Part shown: positions 26,661 through 38,239 of the stretch, piece after piece
Layout of the letters: every line of letters begins with the position of its first letter
Numbering within the stretch: position 1 is the first letter of the stretch
Source of the DNA: [Pantoea] beijingensis
GTDB lineage: Bacteria; Pseudomonadota; Gammaproteobacteria; Enterobacterales; Enterobacteriaceae
Length of the DNA stretch: 64,000 nucleotides
Direction: 5' to 3'
NCBI RefSeq assembly: GCF_022647505.1
Contig: NZ_CP071409.1
Location: 2,294,001-2,358,000 of the forward strand
The notes under the pieces: generated by a model
What the model saw: the letters and a program-made list of their open reading frames with translations, nothing else
Told to the model about the DNA's origin: nothing
Database searches by the model: none
Translations under genes and position numbers: made by a program

Positions 26661-28760
26661 ATGAGAATGGCCTCTTCCGTCAAGCGTTCCACTCTATTGT
26701 GTTCACTTGCCCTACTCGCGCCAGCGCTTTCTTTTGCTGCAGAGACACTCGTTGTAACAGCGCAACCTGCCGAAACGGCGCTGTCTCCCACTTCAGGCTA
26801 CACCGCAAAATCCACTACCGGCGCCACCAAAACCGACCGGCCCCTAATCACCACTGCACAGTCCGTTTCAGTGGTAACACGCCAGCAGATAGACGATTTG
26901 GGCGCCACTAACGTTAATCAGGCGCTTAACTATACCGCCGGCGCTTTTACTAACTTCGCCGGGGCTGCATCACGTTATGATACGGTGTCGCTGCGGGGCT
27001 TTCATGGTGGCGACGTCGATAATATCTTCCTTGATGGCCTGCGCGTGATGAGTGATGGCGGGAGCTTTAACGTATTACAGGTCGATCCCTGGTTCCTTGA
27101 ACGGATCGACGTGATTAAAGGCCCCTCTTCTGCGTTATATGGACAAACGGTGCCGGGCGGTTTGGTGAATATGACCACTCAGCGGCCGCAATTTGCCGAG
27201 GAAGGACATTTCCGCCTCTCTGCCGGCAATAATGCCACCACCAGCAGCGCATTTGACTATACCAATGCGATTAACGATCAATGGGCTTTTCGTTTGACCG
27301 GCATCACACGGCACAGTGATACCCAGTATGATCATACGCGGGAAGAGAAGTACGCCCTCTCTCCGTCGGTGTTGTGGCAACCGGATGACAATACATCGCT
27401 GGTGTTAAAAGCCTATCTGCAAAAAGATCCGTCCGGGGGTTATCACGGTTCGGTGCCGGGTGAAGGGTCGCTGTATCGCCACAACGGCTATAAACTGAGT
27501 CATGGTTTTTATGAAGGCGATACCTCGCTCGATCAATTCAAACGCCATGAGCAGATCTACAGCTATAACTTTTCCCATCGCTTTGACGATACCTGGTCAT
27601 TCCGCTCCAATGCCAGCTATAGCCACTCTAACGTCGATCTTGATCAGGTCTATCAATATGGCTGGGTGTCGGGCACGGATCTCCTGAACCGCGCCTATTC
27701 CGGAGAACGTTCATCACTGGCTGCCTACGCTATTGATAACCAGTTAGAGGCCGATTTTGCTACTGGCCATTTGGATCACACCGTGGTGCTGGGCGCGGAA
27801 TACCATCGCTATAAAAATGACCTCTTCGAGGCCAGCGGCACGCCTGGTCAGCTCAATGCGGTGACGGGGCAACCGGTAGGCCCAATGTCGCCTGTCACCT
27901 GGACGCCATCAAACCGCCGCTATTATCAGACCGGCGTCTATCTGCAGGACGAGATAAAACTGAATAAGTGGCATCTTGATGTTTCCGGGCGCTACGATCG
28001 TATCGTCGCCGATAATAGCAACGCCGCACGCAGGCAGGACGATCATGTCAGTGGACGGGCAGCGTTGCTCTATGCGTTTGATAACGGATTTTCACCGTAT
28101 GTAAGCTGGAGTCAGGCCATCACGCCCTCCTCGCTGCCGGATAAAGATGGTAACCTGCTGAAACCGACCACCGCCGAACAATATGAGGCCGGCGTGAAAT
28201 ATCAGCCGCCCGGAACCGATGACCTTTATAGTATTGCAGCCTACGATCTGACGCAGAAAGATGTCGGTAACCGCGTGGTGCTCGGCTCCTATTATGAACC
28301 CGCAGGAAAAGTCCACTCTCAGGGGATTGAACTGGAAGCGCATAATCAGCTGACGCCGCGTCTGAGTACCGTGGCCTCCTGGACTCTGAATCGTGTGCGC
28401 TTTAAAGACGCGATTGACGGTAACAATGGCAATACGCCTTATGTTACACCCGACCAGATGGTTGCTGCATGGGGGCACTACAAATTCGATTACGGCATCA
28501 GCGTCGGCGCTGGCGTACGCTATATTGGCAAGCAGTGGGCAGATAATGAGAATACCCGCCGGGTACCCTCGGTAACGCTGTTCGATGCTTCAGTTCGCGC
28601 CGATCTTGGTATATGGAATTCATCGCTGAAAGGCGCTTATGTGCAGGTGAATGCTAATAATCTGACTGACCGTGATTATGTCGCGGCCTGTTACGGTACC
28701 GGCTATTGCTATTGGGGCGCTGAACGTTCTGTCGTTGCCAGCATCGGCTATGATTTTTAG
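26661..28760 (+). CDS. TonB-dependent ferric-hydroxamate-type siderophore receptor
   Basis: This outer-membrane receptor (699 residues from the ATG at 26661, which has AAGGG 8 bases upstream) has a signal peptide to about residue 27, a TonB box (ETLVVTA, 28-34), a plug with TAQSVSVVTRQQI, VSLRGF and IDVIKGPSSALYGQTVPGGLVN, and a 22-strand barrel ending in IGYDF. The C-terminal YGTGYCYWGAERSVVA, with paired Cys, is the FhuA/FoxA-type ending, so the ligand is probably ferrichrome or a ferrioxamine. It stands alone, without ABC importer genes. Two Fur boxes upstream suggest induction under iron limitation. The exact ligand is unresolved. Confidence 0.92.
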   Translation: MRMASSVKRSTLLCSLALLAPALSFAAETLVVTAQPAETALSPTSGYTAKSTTGATKTDRPLITTAQSVSVVTRQQIDDLGATNVNQALNYTAGAFTNFAGAASRYDTVSLRGFHGGDVDNIFLDGLRVMSDGGSFNVLQVDPWFLERIDVIKGPSSALYGQTVPGGLVNMTTQRPQFAEEGHFRLSAGNNATTSSAFDYTNAINDQWAFRLTGITRHSDTQYDHTREEKYALSPSVLWQPDDNTSLVLKAYLQKDPSGGYHGSVPGEGSLYRHNGYKLSHGFYEGDTSLDQFKRHEQIYSYNFSHRFDDTWSFRSNASYSHSNVDLDQVYQYGWVSGTDLLNRAYSGERSSLAAYAIDNQLEADFATGHLDHTVVLGAEYHRYKNDLFEASGTPGQLNAVTGQPVGPMSPVTWTPSNRRYYQTGVYLQDEIKLNKWHLDVSGRYDRIVADNSNAARRQDDHVSGRAALLYAFDNGFSPYVSWSQAITPSSLPDKDGNLLKPTTAEQYEAGVKYQPPGTDDLYSIAAYDLTQKDVGNRVVLGSYYEPAGKVHSQGIELEAHNQLTPRLSTVASWTLNRVRFKDAIDGNNGNTPYVTPDQMVAAWGHYKFDYGISVGAGVRYIGKQWADNENTRRVPSVTLFDASVRADLGIWNSSLKGAYVQVNANNLTDRDYVAACYGTGYCYWGAERSVVASIGYDF

Positions 28761-28788
28761 CCTGTCGGGCTAAGATATACCGTAAAAA

Positions 28789-28816
28789 GGGGAGCGCCAG
28801 GGCTCCCCGTTTTTTT
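28789..28816 (+). terminator. Terminator after the siderophore receptor
   Basis: GGGGAGC and GCTCCCC form a stem, followed by GTTTTTTT. It lies 28 bases after the receptor stop and may also serve the convergent ymgE-like gene through its A-run. Confidence 0.9.
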
Positions 28817-28829
28817 GTCTGGCTACCGC

Positions 28830-29078
28830 TTAACTTTTAACTTTACGGTAGATCCACAGCACCACGATAGCGCCAATAACCGCTACAACGAAGCTGCCGA
28901 AATTAAATCCATCGACTTTACCAAAGCCGAAGAATGTGCTGATCCAGCCACCAACAACCGCACCAATAATACCCAGGACGATGGTGATAATGAAACCGCC
29001 GCCATCTTTACCCGGCATAATCCATTTTGCGATGATACCTGCGATTAAACCAAAAATAATCCAGGACAGGATACCCAT
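28830..29078 (-). CDS. ymgE: GlsB/YeaQ/YmgE family membrane protein
   Basis: This 82-residue protein has three hydrophobic helices with Gly-rich packing (MGILSWIIFGLIAGIIAKWI, GGGFIITIVLGIIGAVVGGW, FVVAVIGAIVVLWIY) and the family motif MPGKDGGG. Members are small inner-membrane, stress-induced proteins of unknown biochemistry. In E. coli ymgE lies near treA, as here, which supports this name over yeaQ. The start has a GGAG-type site. It is probably cotranscribed with the DUF883 gene just upstream. Confidence 0.85.
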   Translation of the reverse strand: MGILSWIIFGLIAGIIAKWIMPGKDGGGFIITIVLGIIGAVVGGWISTFFGFGKVDGFNFGSFVVAVIGAIVVLWIYRKVKS

Positions 29079-29090
29079 ATAGCTTGCTCC

Positions 29091-29288
29091 TTATTTTTTG
29101 CTAATTAACACACCAACGATAAAGCCCAGCGCGGCACCAACGCCGACACCAGCCCAGGGATTCTCTTTGAGATACGCGCAAGAGTGACTTGCCGCGCTTT
29201 TAACACCCTCACAAACATCATCGCTCAGTTCTCGCGAACGATCCTGTGCATAGTCCAGGTTTTTACGGGCTTCACGTTTTGAAAACAT
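29091..29288 (-). CDS. Short DUF883/ElaB-YqjD-like membrane protein
   Basis: This 65-residue protein has an amphipathic N-terminal helix and a C-terminal segment ENPWAGVGVGAALGFIVGVLISKK, the membrane anchor typical of the ElaB/YqjD/YgaM group, some of which tether ribosomes to the inner membrane in stationary phase. It is shorter than the usual about 100 residues, with a reduced coiled-coil part. It is 12 bases upstream of the ymgE-like gene and likely in the same stress operon. Confidence 0.8.
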   Translation of the reverse strand: MFSKREARKNLDYAQDRSRELSDDVCEGVKSAASHSCAYLKENPWAGVGVGAALGFIVGVLISKK

Positions 29289-29576
29289 ACTGCGCTCTCC
29301 TTAAAATTATATCCCCTTTACAATCCAGATTGCCAAACGATAATGAGCTGCAATACCCCGGGAGTGTTGCTCACACTGCAACCGGGTGCACCCTATATCG
29401 CCAGCAACCCGCCGACTGAAGTATGACGACGAGTCAGAGACCTCATCTGGCACTTAATTATAGGTCAAAATTCTAACCTGGTGATTTAATTCCAAACTTT
29501 GATTCAAAAAAAACGCGTGAGTGAGGAATTAATGAGCGTTTGCGCCACCAGATGCCCAGTATTACAGCACATTGAG

Positions 29577-32515
<2,939 letters not shown>

Positions 32516-32530
32516 CCTCTCCTCCTGGAA

Positions 32531-32854
32531 TTAATGCTGTTTTAACGCGGCTATTTCCCGGTGTAACACAATAATCTCTTCAGCAAGTTCGCGGCATAGC
32601 ATGGCGTTCATCAGATGATCCTGCGCGTGCACCAGAATTAAATTCATCGGGATCTTCCCGCAGCCCTCATCGGCGCCAATTAGCGTGGTCTGGATGTGGT
32701 GTGCCTGCTTTGCGGCGGCGCTTGCGGAGACAAGCATCGCATCAGCCGTGTGCCAATCGTAGGTACGGGCAGCACGCAGCGCTTCCATCGCGCAAGAACG
32801 AGCCTCACCGGCATGGATAATCAGCTCCATTACCGTTGTTTCATCAAGTTCCAT
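32531..32854 (-). CDS. PTS lactose/cellobiose-type IIA component
   Basis: This 107-residue all-helical IIA protein carries phosphate from HPr to IIB. The phosphorylation site is His76 in LVHAQDHLM, with Asp79 as the metal ligand of the trimer. The helix 1 pattern ELIIHAGEARSCAMEAL matches the family. Its ATG shares a base with the IIC stop (TAATG). It is part of the IIB-IIC-IIA-GH1-GH1 operon. Confidence 0.93.
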   Translation of the reverse strand: MELDETTVMELIIHAGEARSCAMEALRAARTYDWHTADAMLVSASAAAKQAHHIQTTLIGADEGCGKIPMNLILVHAQDHLMNAMLCRELAEEIIVLHREIAALKQH

Positions 32855-34167
32855 TATTGACTCTCCGCGGGTTGCAGTTCGCTTTCACCCTTTTCCTGTT
32901 GCAGTAGCTGACGCTCATACATTTTGAAGAACGGGTAATAAATGAGTGTTGAAACGCTTATCAGCACCATCACCAGAATAATGGCGCGCACATCCCAGCC
33001 GGTTGACCATGCCGCCCCGATTGGTCCAGGGGTCGTCCAGGGCGCAAGCGCCACAACATGGTTGACCAGGTTGGTGCGTGTCGCGATAAACGCAATAATC
33101 GCATTGACCAAAGGCGCTGAGATAAAGGGAATGAAAAGTAGCGGATTCATCACTACCGGCGAACCAAAGATAATCGGCTCATTAATATTGAAAATACCTG
33201 GCACCAGTCCCAGCTTGCCAATAGAGCGCAGATGCGCCGAGCGGCTACGCAGGTAGAGGAACACCAGTCCCATTGTGGAACCAGACCCGCCAACCACAAT
33301 AAAGAACTGCCAGAACGGCTCGATAAATACTTGAGTTACAGGCTCGCCCGCGTTCAATGCCTGCTGGTTAATTCCAAGGTTCGTCAGCCAGAAAGCCTGC
33401 AAAATTCCACCTACGATCACCGCACCATGTATCCCGGCAAACCACAGCAGGTGACATAACAACACGGCGATCAGGATCGCGGGAAGCGAATCAGACGCGG
33501 AGATAATTGGGCCAAAGAGCCCCATAATGGCCTGGGGCAGCAGCATTTCGAACTGATATTGAATATAGAGACTGAGTGGGAACAGCGTCAGGAAGATTGC
33601 CAGGATAGGGATCAGCAGGTCAAAAGACTGGCGAATTTTCGGTGGAACCTGCTCTGGTAGCTTAAAACCAATATTATGTTTTTGCAGGAAATGCATGACT
33701 TCTGTGGAATAGAGCGCCACCAGCATGGCGGTAAATATTCCCTCACCGCCGAGAGAACCCACCGGTAAAGCACCGTTACTCTGCGGTGCGGCCACCAGCA
33801 GAAACGCCATCAGCGATAAACACGCAGCCATAAACCCATTCATTTTATAGCTTTGTGCCAAATTGTACGCAATGGCGCTGGCGATATATACCGCCATAAT
33901 CCCCATAGTCATGTTATAGGGCATCATAATTTGTTCGGAATGGCGTTCAATCACGCCCAGCCACCACTGTGCGAACGCCCAACTGCTGCTGGCGCTAAAG
34001 GGGGGGTGTGCAAATAGCAGCATAAACGATCCGACGATCAAAAACGGCATTGAGGATATGAATCCATCTTTGATCGCCACTACATGACGTTGACTGGATA
34101 GCTTACCTGCAATCGGGCTAATGCGATTTTCAATTATTCCAAATAATGATTCACTGAATGCGCCCAT
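32854..34167 (-). CDS. PTS cellobiose/beta-glucoside IIC permease
   Basis: This membrane component of the lactose/cellobiose (Lac) PTS family, 437 residues, has about ten hydrophobic helices. Recognisable parts are an N-terminal amphipathic region (PIAGKLSSQRHVVAIKDGFISSMPFLIVGSF), LWFAGIHGAVIVGG, the NINEPIIFGSPVVMNP motif of the sugar site and a Lys/Glu-rich C-tail. It should import and phosphorylate a beta-glucoside together with the flanking IIB and IIA. It starts 2 bases after the IIB stop. Confidence 0.93.
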   Translation of the reverse strand: MGAFSESLFGIIENRISPIAGKLSSQRHVVAIKDGFISSMPFLIVGSFMLLFAHPPFSASSSWAFAQWWLGVIERHSEQIMMPYNMTMGIMAVYIASAIAYNLAQSYKMNGFMAACLSLMAFLLVAAPQSNGALPVGSLGGEGIFTAMLVALYSTEVMHFLQKHNIGFKLPEQVPPKIRQSFDLLIPILAIFLTLFPLSLYIQYQFEMLLPQAIMGLFGPIISASDSLPAILIAVLLCHLLWFAGIHGAVIVGGILQAFWLTNLGINQQALNAGEPVTQVFIEPFWQFFIVVGGSGSTMGLVFLYLRSRSAHLRSIGKLGLVPGIFNINEPIIFGSPVVMNPLLFIPFISAPLVNAIIAFIATRTNLVNHVVALAPWTTPGPIGAAWSTGWDVRAIILVMVLISVSTLIYYPFFKMYERQLLQQEKGESELQPAESQ

Positions 34168-34169
34168 AG

Positions 34170-34487
34170 TTAACCCTCGCCCGACGCAATCATCGCCAGT
34201 GCATCGTTGAGAATTTTCTCGCCATTCATCATGCCATAATCCATTGGATTAATAACGGCAATGGGCTTTCCTGATTCATCAGCAATTTTTTTAAAATCCG
34301 CGAGTTTATATTTGATTTGCGGCCCAAGCAGACAGCAATCAAATTGCTCAATTTCACTGCTAAACTCATCAAAACTAATGGCTTTTATCTCTACTTCCAG
34401 CGCTTTTTCTTTTGCTGCTTTTTCCATTCTCTGTACCACCATACTGGTAGACATCCCAGCAGCACAACACAGTAAAATTTTATTCAT
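34170..34487 (-). CDS. PTS lactose/cellobiose-type IIB component
   Basis: This 105-residue IIB protein has phospho-Cys8 in the loop ILLCCAAGMSTSMVV and a fold of alternating beta-strands and helices as in ChbB/CelA. It passes phosphate from IIA to the incoming sugar at IIC. A GTG directly before the ATG could add one residue; AGGAAA lies 8 bases before the ATG. It is the first gene of the operon and faces the AscG-like repressor. Confidence 0.92.
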   Translation of the reverse strand: MNKILLCCAAGMSTSMVVQRMEKAAKEKALEVEIKAISFDEFSSEIEQFDCCLLGPQIKYKLADFKKIADESGKPIAVINPMDYGMMNGEKILNDALAMIASGEG

Positions 34488-34515
34488 CACTGTTTCCTCG
34501 CCTGTTGTTTAAATA

Positions 34516-34545
34516 GATTTAGGCAAAGCAATGAAAGATCTGCAA
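34516..34545 (-). promoter_or_regulatory. Candidate PTS operon promoter
   Basis: On the minus strand TTGCAG (34540-34545) and TAAATC (34516-34521) are spaced 18 bases apart. The -35 box overlaps the operator at 34541, which explains repression by occlusion. The -10 match is moderate. Confidence 0.45.
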
Positions 34546-34554
34546 CCGGTTTCA
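34541..34554. promoter_or_regulatory. AscG-type operator
   Basis: TGCAACCGGTTTCA differs by one base from TGAAACCGGTTTCA, the operator I recall for E. coli AscG. It lies upstream of the PTS operon next to the gene for an AscG-like repressor. Confidence 0.7.
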
Positions 34555-34569
34555 TATTGCTTTTTATCT

Positions 34570-34591
34570 TTTGTGATTCGGATCGCAAATT
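34570..34591. promoter_or_regulatory. Candidate CRP site
   Basis: TTGTGATTCGGATCGCAAATTC contains TGTGA-N6-TCGCA, one base from the TGTGA-N6-TCACA consensus. Its centre lies about 70 bases upstream of the predicted PTS operon start, a normal class I activation distance, fitting glucose repression. Confidence 0.65.
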
Positions 34592-34821
34592 CGGTAACAA
34601 AATGTAAAACAAAACAAAAAAGCACCTTATAAAAAAAGGCAATATAATTAATCAGTAAGTATCAGCATATTTCAAATAACAGAGATGCGTAATGAATAAA
34701 ATACTTAGCCTTTAATATCCCCAGATACTATTTTATATCCATAACGATAATATCCTGCGGGCTATTAAAAAATCAGGATTACGGTAAAATATTTTCATGA
34801 ATATATACTCAGGAAGTTAGT

Positions 34822-35838
34822 ATGATCACCATGCTGGACGTCGCCAAAAAAGCGGGCGTATCAAAAGCAACGGTTTCGAGAGTGTTAGCAGGCAATAGTT
34901 ACGTCAGTAAGACCACTCGCGATCGGGTATTTAAGGCAATTAACGAGACCGGCTACCGCCCAAATCTTCTGGCACGCAACCTGGCAACCCAAAAATCCCA
35001 AAGTATTGGTTTAGTGGTCACCAATACCCTTTACCATGGGCCCTACTTTAGCGAGCTCCTTTTCCAAACCGCCACGATGACGGAAAAGTATGGCCGACAG
35101 CTGATTCTGGCCGATGGCAAACAAAATGCACAGGATGAACGCCAAGCTATTGAGTTTTTGCTCGATTTACGCTGCGATGCCATCATTATTTATCCCCGCT
35201 TTCTGACCATCGATGAGCTTGATGAAATCATTGGTCTTCATGACCGTCCGATCATGGTGGTTAACCGCAAACTAAAACGTCATCAGCAAAATTGCGTTTA
35301 TGCTGAACACCAACGTTATAGCTGCTCGGCCATCAGTTACCTGATTGCACAGGGGCACAGAGAGATCGCGTTTATTACAGGCTCCGCCGGTTCACCCACC
35401 AGTGACAGTCGGCTGGCGGGCTATAAGCAGGCGCTACAGCTAAATAATATTCCTTTCCAGAAGGAACGCGTGATTGAAGGGGCCTGGACACCGGAAAGCG
35501 GCCATGCTGCCGGTCAGCAATTGTTGCAACGTAATATCACCTTTAGTGCCGTTGTCGCCAGTAATGATGATATGGCAATCGGTGCTGCCAATGCGTTTAC
35601 CCATGCGGGCATTAAAGTACCACAGGAGATCTCACTGCTGAGCTTTGATGATATTCCCATGGCGTCATTCTTTACACCGGCGCTAACCACCGTGCATGTC
35701 CCGGTTGCAGAGATGATTAAAAATACCCTGGAACGGCTGGTAAATATGCTGGATGGTGACACAGTCAGCCCGCTAACCATATTCGCCGGAGATTTGATCG
35801 TGCGGGATTCAGTGGCTCCCGGCCCCTGGTCCAGCTGA
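34822..35838 (+). CDS. LacI-family repressor, AscG-like
   Basis: This 338-residue protein has an N-terminal LacI helix-turn-helix (MLDVAKKAGVSKATVSRVLAGNSYVS), a hinge (GYRPNLLARNLATQKSQ) and a periplasmic-binding-protein-like sensor. NTLYHGPYFSELLF and RQLILADGKQNAQDERQAIEFLLDLRCDAIIIYPRFL follow E. coli AscG closely. AscG represses the asc beta-glucoside genes. Here it is divergent from a PTS IIBCA plus two GH1 operon, with an AscG-type operator in between, so it probably represses that operon until a beta-glucoside is present. Confidence 0.92.
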   Translation: MITMLDVAKKAGVSKATVSRVLAGNSYVSKTTRDRVFKAINETGYRPNLLARNLATQKSQSIGLVVTNTLYHGPYFSELLFQTATMTEKYGRQLILADGKQNAQDERQAIEFLLDLRCDAIIIYPRFLTIDELDEIIGLHDRPIMVVNRKLKRHQQNCVYAEHQRYSCSAISYLIAQGHREIAFITGSAGSPTSDSRLAGYKQALQLNNIPFQKERVIEGAWTPESGHAAGQQLLQRNITFSAVVASNDDMAIGAANAFTHAGIKVPQEISLLSFDDIPMASFFTPALTTVHVPVAEMIKNTLERLVNMLDGDTVSPLTIFAGDLIVRDSVAPGPWSS

Positions 35839-35888
35839 AACGATCGCTAAAAACGAAGTTTTGGTGTTGGCACAAGCAGAAACGCTGC

Positions 35889-35905
35889 CCCCCGCTGGGC
35901 GGGGG
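35889..35905. terminator. GC-rich hairpin between convergent genes
   Basis: CCCCCGC-TGG-GCGGGGG lies between the 3' ends of the LacI-type gene and emtA. It is very stable but has no U-run on either side, so its action as a terminator is uncertain. Confidence 0.4.
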
Positions 35906-35917
35906 CGGTCGTGGAGA

Positions 35918-36547
35918 CTAAATCGCGCGGTAGGCGGTTGTCACTTTCCATAAATAACGTGGTGCCTGAGCGGCCGGATGTTTACGCTGTACATGCTGAT
36001 AAAACTCCTGCGGCGACATGTCATTGATCATCGCAATAGCCCGGTCCCGATTAGGTGAAAAAGTGCGTAGCAAGGCACCCGCACCGTTCGCATAAGAGAC
36101 AATGGTCGCGTAGCGCAGCGTTTCAGGGTCATTAATACCCGCCAGTTGACGCGACTGCAATATGCTCAGGTAGGCAGTGCCAATATCGATATTTTTCGCC
36201 GGATCGCGTAGCTCTGAACCGCTTGGCTGGCCGTGACGGCCCTGAGCACGATAGACTTCGCGCCCCGCCGTTGAGGCTTTAATCTGCATCAAACCAACGG
36301 CATTCGAACGGCTGATCACCGTTGGGTTACCACCAGATTCTACGCTAATAATCGCATTAATCAGGCGTTCATCTACGCCGTAGTGACTGGCCGCATTTTC
36401 CGTTAGCATTGACCAGGCCTGCGACACTTTTTCCGGCGGGGCTTGCGTTAAAGGCGTTTGCCTTTCGGTTGTTATACGTTGCTGTGGCGTTTCGCTGGCG
36501 CATCCCGCCAGTAAAAGGGCACATAAAATCAGCGATCGTGTTTTCAC
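35918..36547 (-). CDS. emtA: Membrane-bound lytic transglycosylase EmtA (MltE)
   Basis: This outer-membrane lipoprotein (209 residues, lipobox LLAGC with Cys16) cleaves glycan strands of peptidoglycan between MurNAc and GlcNAc. The soluble-lytic-transglycosylase fold is shown by INAIISVESGGNPTVISRSNAVGLMQI, with the catalytic Glu in ESGGNP, and by the downstream YANGAG motif. Its length is near the 203 residues of E. coli EmtA, and as in E. coli it lies beside and divergent from ldcA, although here an ASCH gene lies between them. Confidence 0.95.
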   Translation of the reverse strand: MKTRSLILCALLLAGCASETPQQRITTERQTPLTQAPPEKVSQAWSMLTENAASHYGVDERLINAIISVESGGNPTVISRSNAVGLMQIKASTAGREVYRAQGRHGQPSGSELRDPAKNIDIGTAYLSILQSRQLAGINDPETLRYATIVSYANGAGALLRTFSPNRDRAIAMINDMSPQEFYQHVQRKHPAAQAPRYLWKVTTAYRAI

Positions 36548-36805
36548 GCTATTCTCTTCCTCGGAGCCACATGTCCACGTTCAATCATACTGACTGAAAT
36601 TAGCTTAAAAATTGCCTTTTATCTGAATTACTGGATGAGTTGCCCCTATTTCGCCTTATCAGCAACCTGCTTCTCGCGTTTCTGAAGCTGGTCGGCTGGC
36701 GCAGGTTTCAAATCTGTCGGGCACTTTAATGCATCGGCGCGTCAGTCGTGACTTAACGCCCATTTTTCGTCATCATCAGCATCATTGGACAGTAAGGATA
36801 CAAAA

Positions 36806-37225
36806 ATGATTCAAAGTATGCTGATGAAAAAGTATGCACAGATCCCGAAATTGACCTTTGGTGACTCACCAGAACAGGTCAACACCTTATCTATGCTGGT
36901 GCTGGCCGGGATTAAAACAGCGAGCTGCTGCGCGTGGCAGCAGTGCGTTGAGCAAAATAATTTTCCACAAATAGGTGCATTGAGCCTGGTAACCGACAGT
37001 CGCGGACGTCCGTGCTGTGTCGTGCAAACGCTTAGGTTAGAGTGGGTCACTTTTGATTGCGTGACGCAGGAAATGGCATTTGCAGAAGGCGAAGGCGATC
37101 GCTCACTGGCAAGCTGGCGAGACGAACATGAGCGTTTTTTTACCGCCGCCGGTTTCTTTTCTCACACGATGCCCCTTATATTTGAGCACTTCAGCGTTAT
37201 TGACCGCCTGGAAGGAGTTAACTAA
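36806..37225 (+). CDS. ASCH-domain protein
   Basis: This 139-residue protein has the ASCH fold pattern: FGDSPEQVNTLSMLVLAGIKTASCCAWQQ, with the G-x-K-T motif, then GALSLVTDSRGRPCCVVQTLRLE and FAEGEGDRSLASWRDEHERFF. ASCH proteins resemble PUA domains and are proposed RNA-binding or hydrolytic factors; E. coli YqfB is an amidohydrolase. The ATG at 36806 has AAGGA 7 bases upstream; an upstream in-frame TTG does not. It ends 5 bases before ldcA and probably shares its transcript. Confidence 0.85.
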   Translation: MIQSMLMKKYAQIPKLTFGDSPEQVNTLSMLVLAGIKTASCCAWQQCVEQNNFPQIGALSLVTDSRGRPCCVVQTLRLEWVTFDCVTQEMAFAEGEGDRSLASWRDEHERFFTAAGFFSHTMPLIFEHFSVIDRLEGVN

Positions 37226-37230
37226 ACACT

Positions 37231-38148
37231 ATGGCTGCCACATCGTACAGCATTCATCTCATCGCACCTTCCGGCTTTTGCCATAATCGCGTCGCCGCCG
37301 AACTTGGCGTTGCACGTCTGCAGGCAGCAGGGCACGCAGTCGAGAATCAGCAGGTTATACCGCGTCGCTTTCAACGTTTTGCAGGCACGGATGAACAACG
37401 TCTCAGCGATATTAATTCTCTGTCTACGCTTGATAAACTTCCGGATGTGGTGCTTGCCGTGCGCGGTGGGTATGGCCTGACGCGCCTGTTGGATCGCATC
37501 GATTATGCTTCCCTACGGCAGCTCTGCGGGAAGCCAGTTGCGCTGTGCGGCCATAGTGATTTTACCGCGTTACAGCTGGCGCTTCTCGCAAACAGTCAGA
37601 TCATTAGCTTTAGTGGACCGATGTTAAGCGGTAACTTTGGCGCAGAAATCCTCTCTGATTTTACCGTTGAACATTTCTGGCGCGCACTCACCTCACCGAC
37701 CTTTGCCCTTGAGTGGCAAACGGATTCACCGGATTGCCACGTTGACGGTACCGTCTGGGGTGGAAATTTGGCCATGATCGCATCACTCATTGGAACGCCT
37801 TATTTACCCGAAATAGCCGACGGAATTTTAGTGATTGAGGATGTTAACGAACATCCATTTCGCATTGAACGCATGCTATTGCAGTTGCATCAAAGCGGCA
37901 TTCTCGCAAGGCAGCGAGCTATCGTTGCCGGCAACTTTACCGGCTCAAGGATTACTGGCTATGACAACGGTTTTGATTTTGCCAGCGTATGGCAAATGCT
38001 GCGAAATTTGACCGGGTTGCCCGTCATAACGGGCCTGGCCTTTGGCCATGACAGCGATACCGTTACACTGCCGCTTGGCGCCAGGGGACAATTGCACGTC
38101 ATTAATGGCCGCAGTTCATTACGATTATCCGGCCATCCCACAATTTAA
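37231..38148 (+). CDS. ldcA: L,D-carboxypeptidase A (muramoyltetrapeptide carboxypeptidase)
   Basis: This cytosolic S66-family serine peptidase removes the terminal D-Ala from murein tetrapeptides during cell-wall recycling. The 305 residues contain the nucleophile region CGHSDFTALQ (Ser109), WGGNL, the acidic motif VIEDVNEHPFRIERML (Glu203) and FGHDSDTVTLPLG (His273), completing the Ser-Glu-His triad. GGYGLTRLLDRIDY is a further family motif. AAGGAG overlaps the end of the ASCH gene, implying coupling. It is followed by a strong terminator. Confidence 0.96.
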   Translation: MAATSYSIHLIAPSGFCHNRVAAELGVARLQAAGHAVENQQVIPRRFQRFAGTDEQRLSDINSLSTLDKLPDVVLAVRGGYGLTRLLDRIDYASLRQLCGKPVALCGHSDFTALQLALLANSQIISFSGPMLSGNFGAEILSDFTVEHFWRALTSPTFALEWQTDSPDCHVDGTVWGGNLAMIASLIGTPYLPEIADGILVIEDVNEHPFRIERMLLQLHQSGILARQRAIVAGNFTGSRITGYDNGFDFASVWQMLRNLTGLPVITGLAFGHDSDTVTLPLGARGQLHVINGRSSLRLSGHPTI

Positions 38149-38194
38149 TTGAATCACCTGACTGGCATCACCACCTTCTCGCCAGCGCATCAGC

Positions 38195-38220
38195 AAAAAG
38201 CCGGCATTAGCCGGCTTTTT
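38195..38220. terminator. Bidirectional terminator after ldcA
   Basis: AAAAAGCCGGC-ATTA-GCCGGCTTTTT is a perfect 11-base palindromic stem with A5/T5 ends. It lies between ldcA and the convergent small lipoprotein gene and can end transcripts from both sides. Confidence 0.92.
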
Positions 38221-38239
38221 ACCGAATGAATCGGTGAAC

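Larger units (their letters stand above)
34488..34821. other. Divergent regulatory region of the PTS operon
   Basis: This 334-base AT-rich intergenic region lies between the IIB gene (minus) and the LacI-type gene (plus). It contains an AscG-type operator, a likely -35/-10 pair for the PTS operon and a CRP-like site, listed separately. I saw no second clear operator near the regulator start. Confidence 0.7.
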
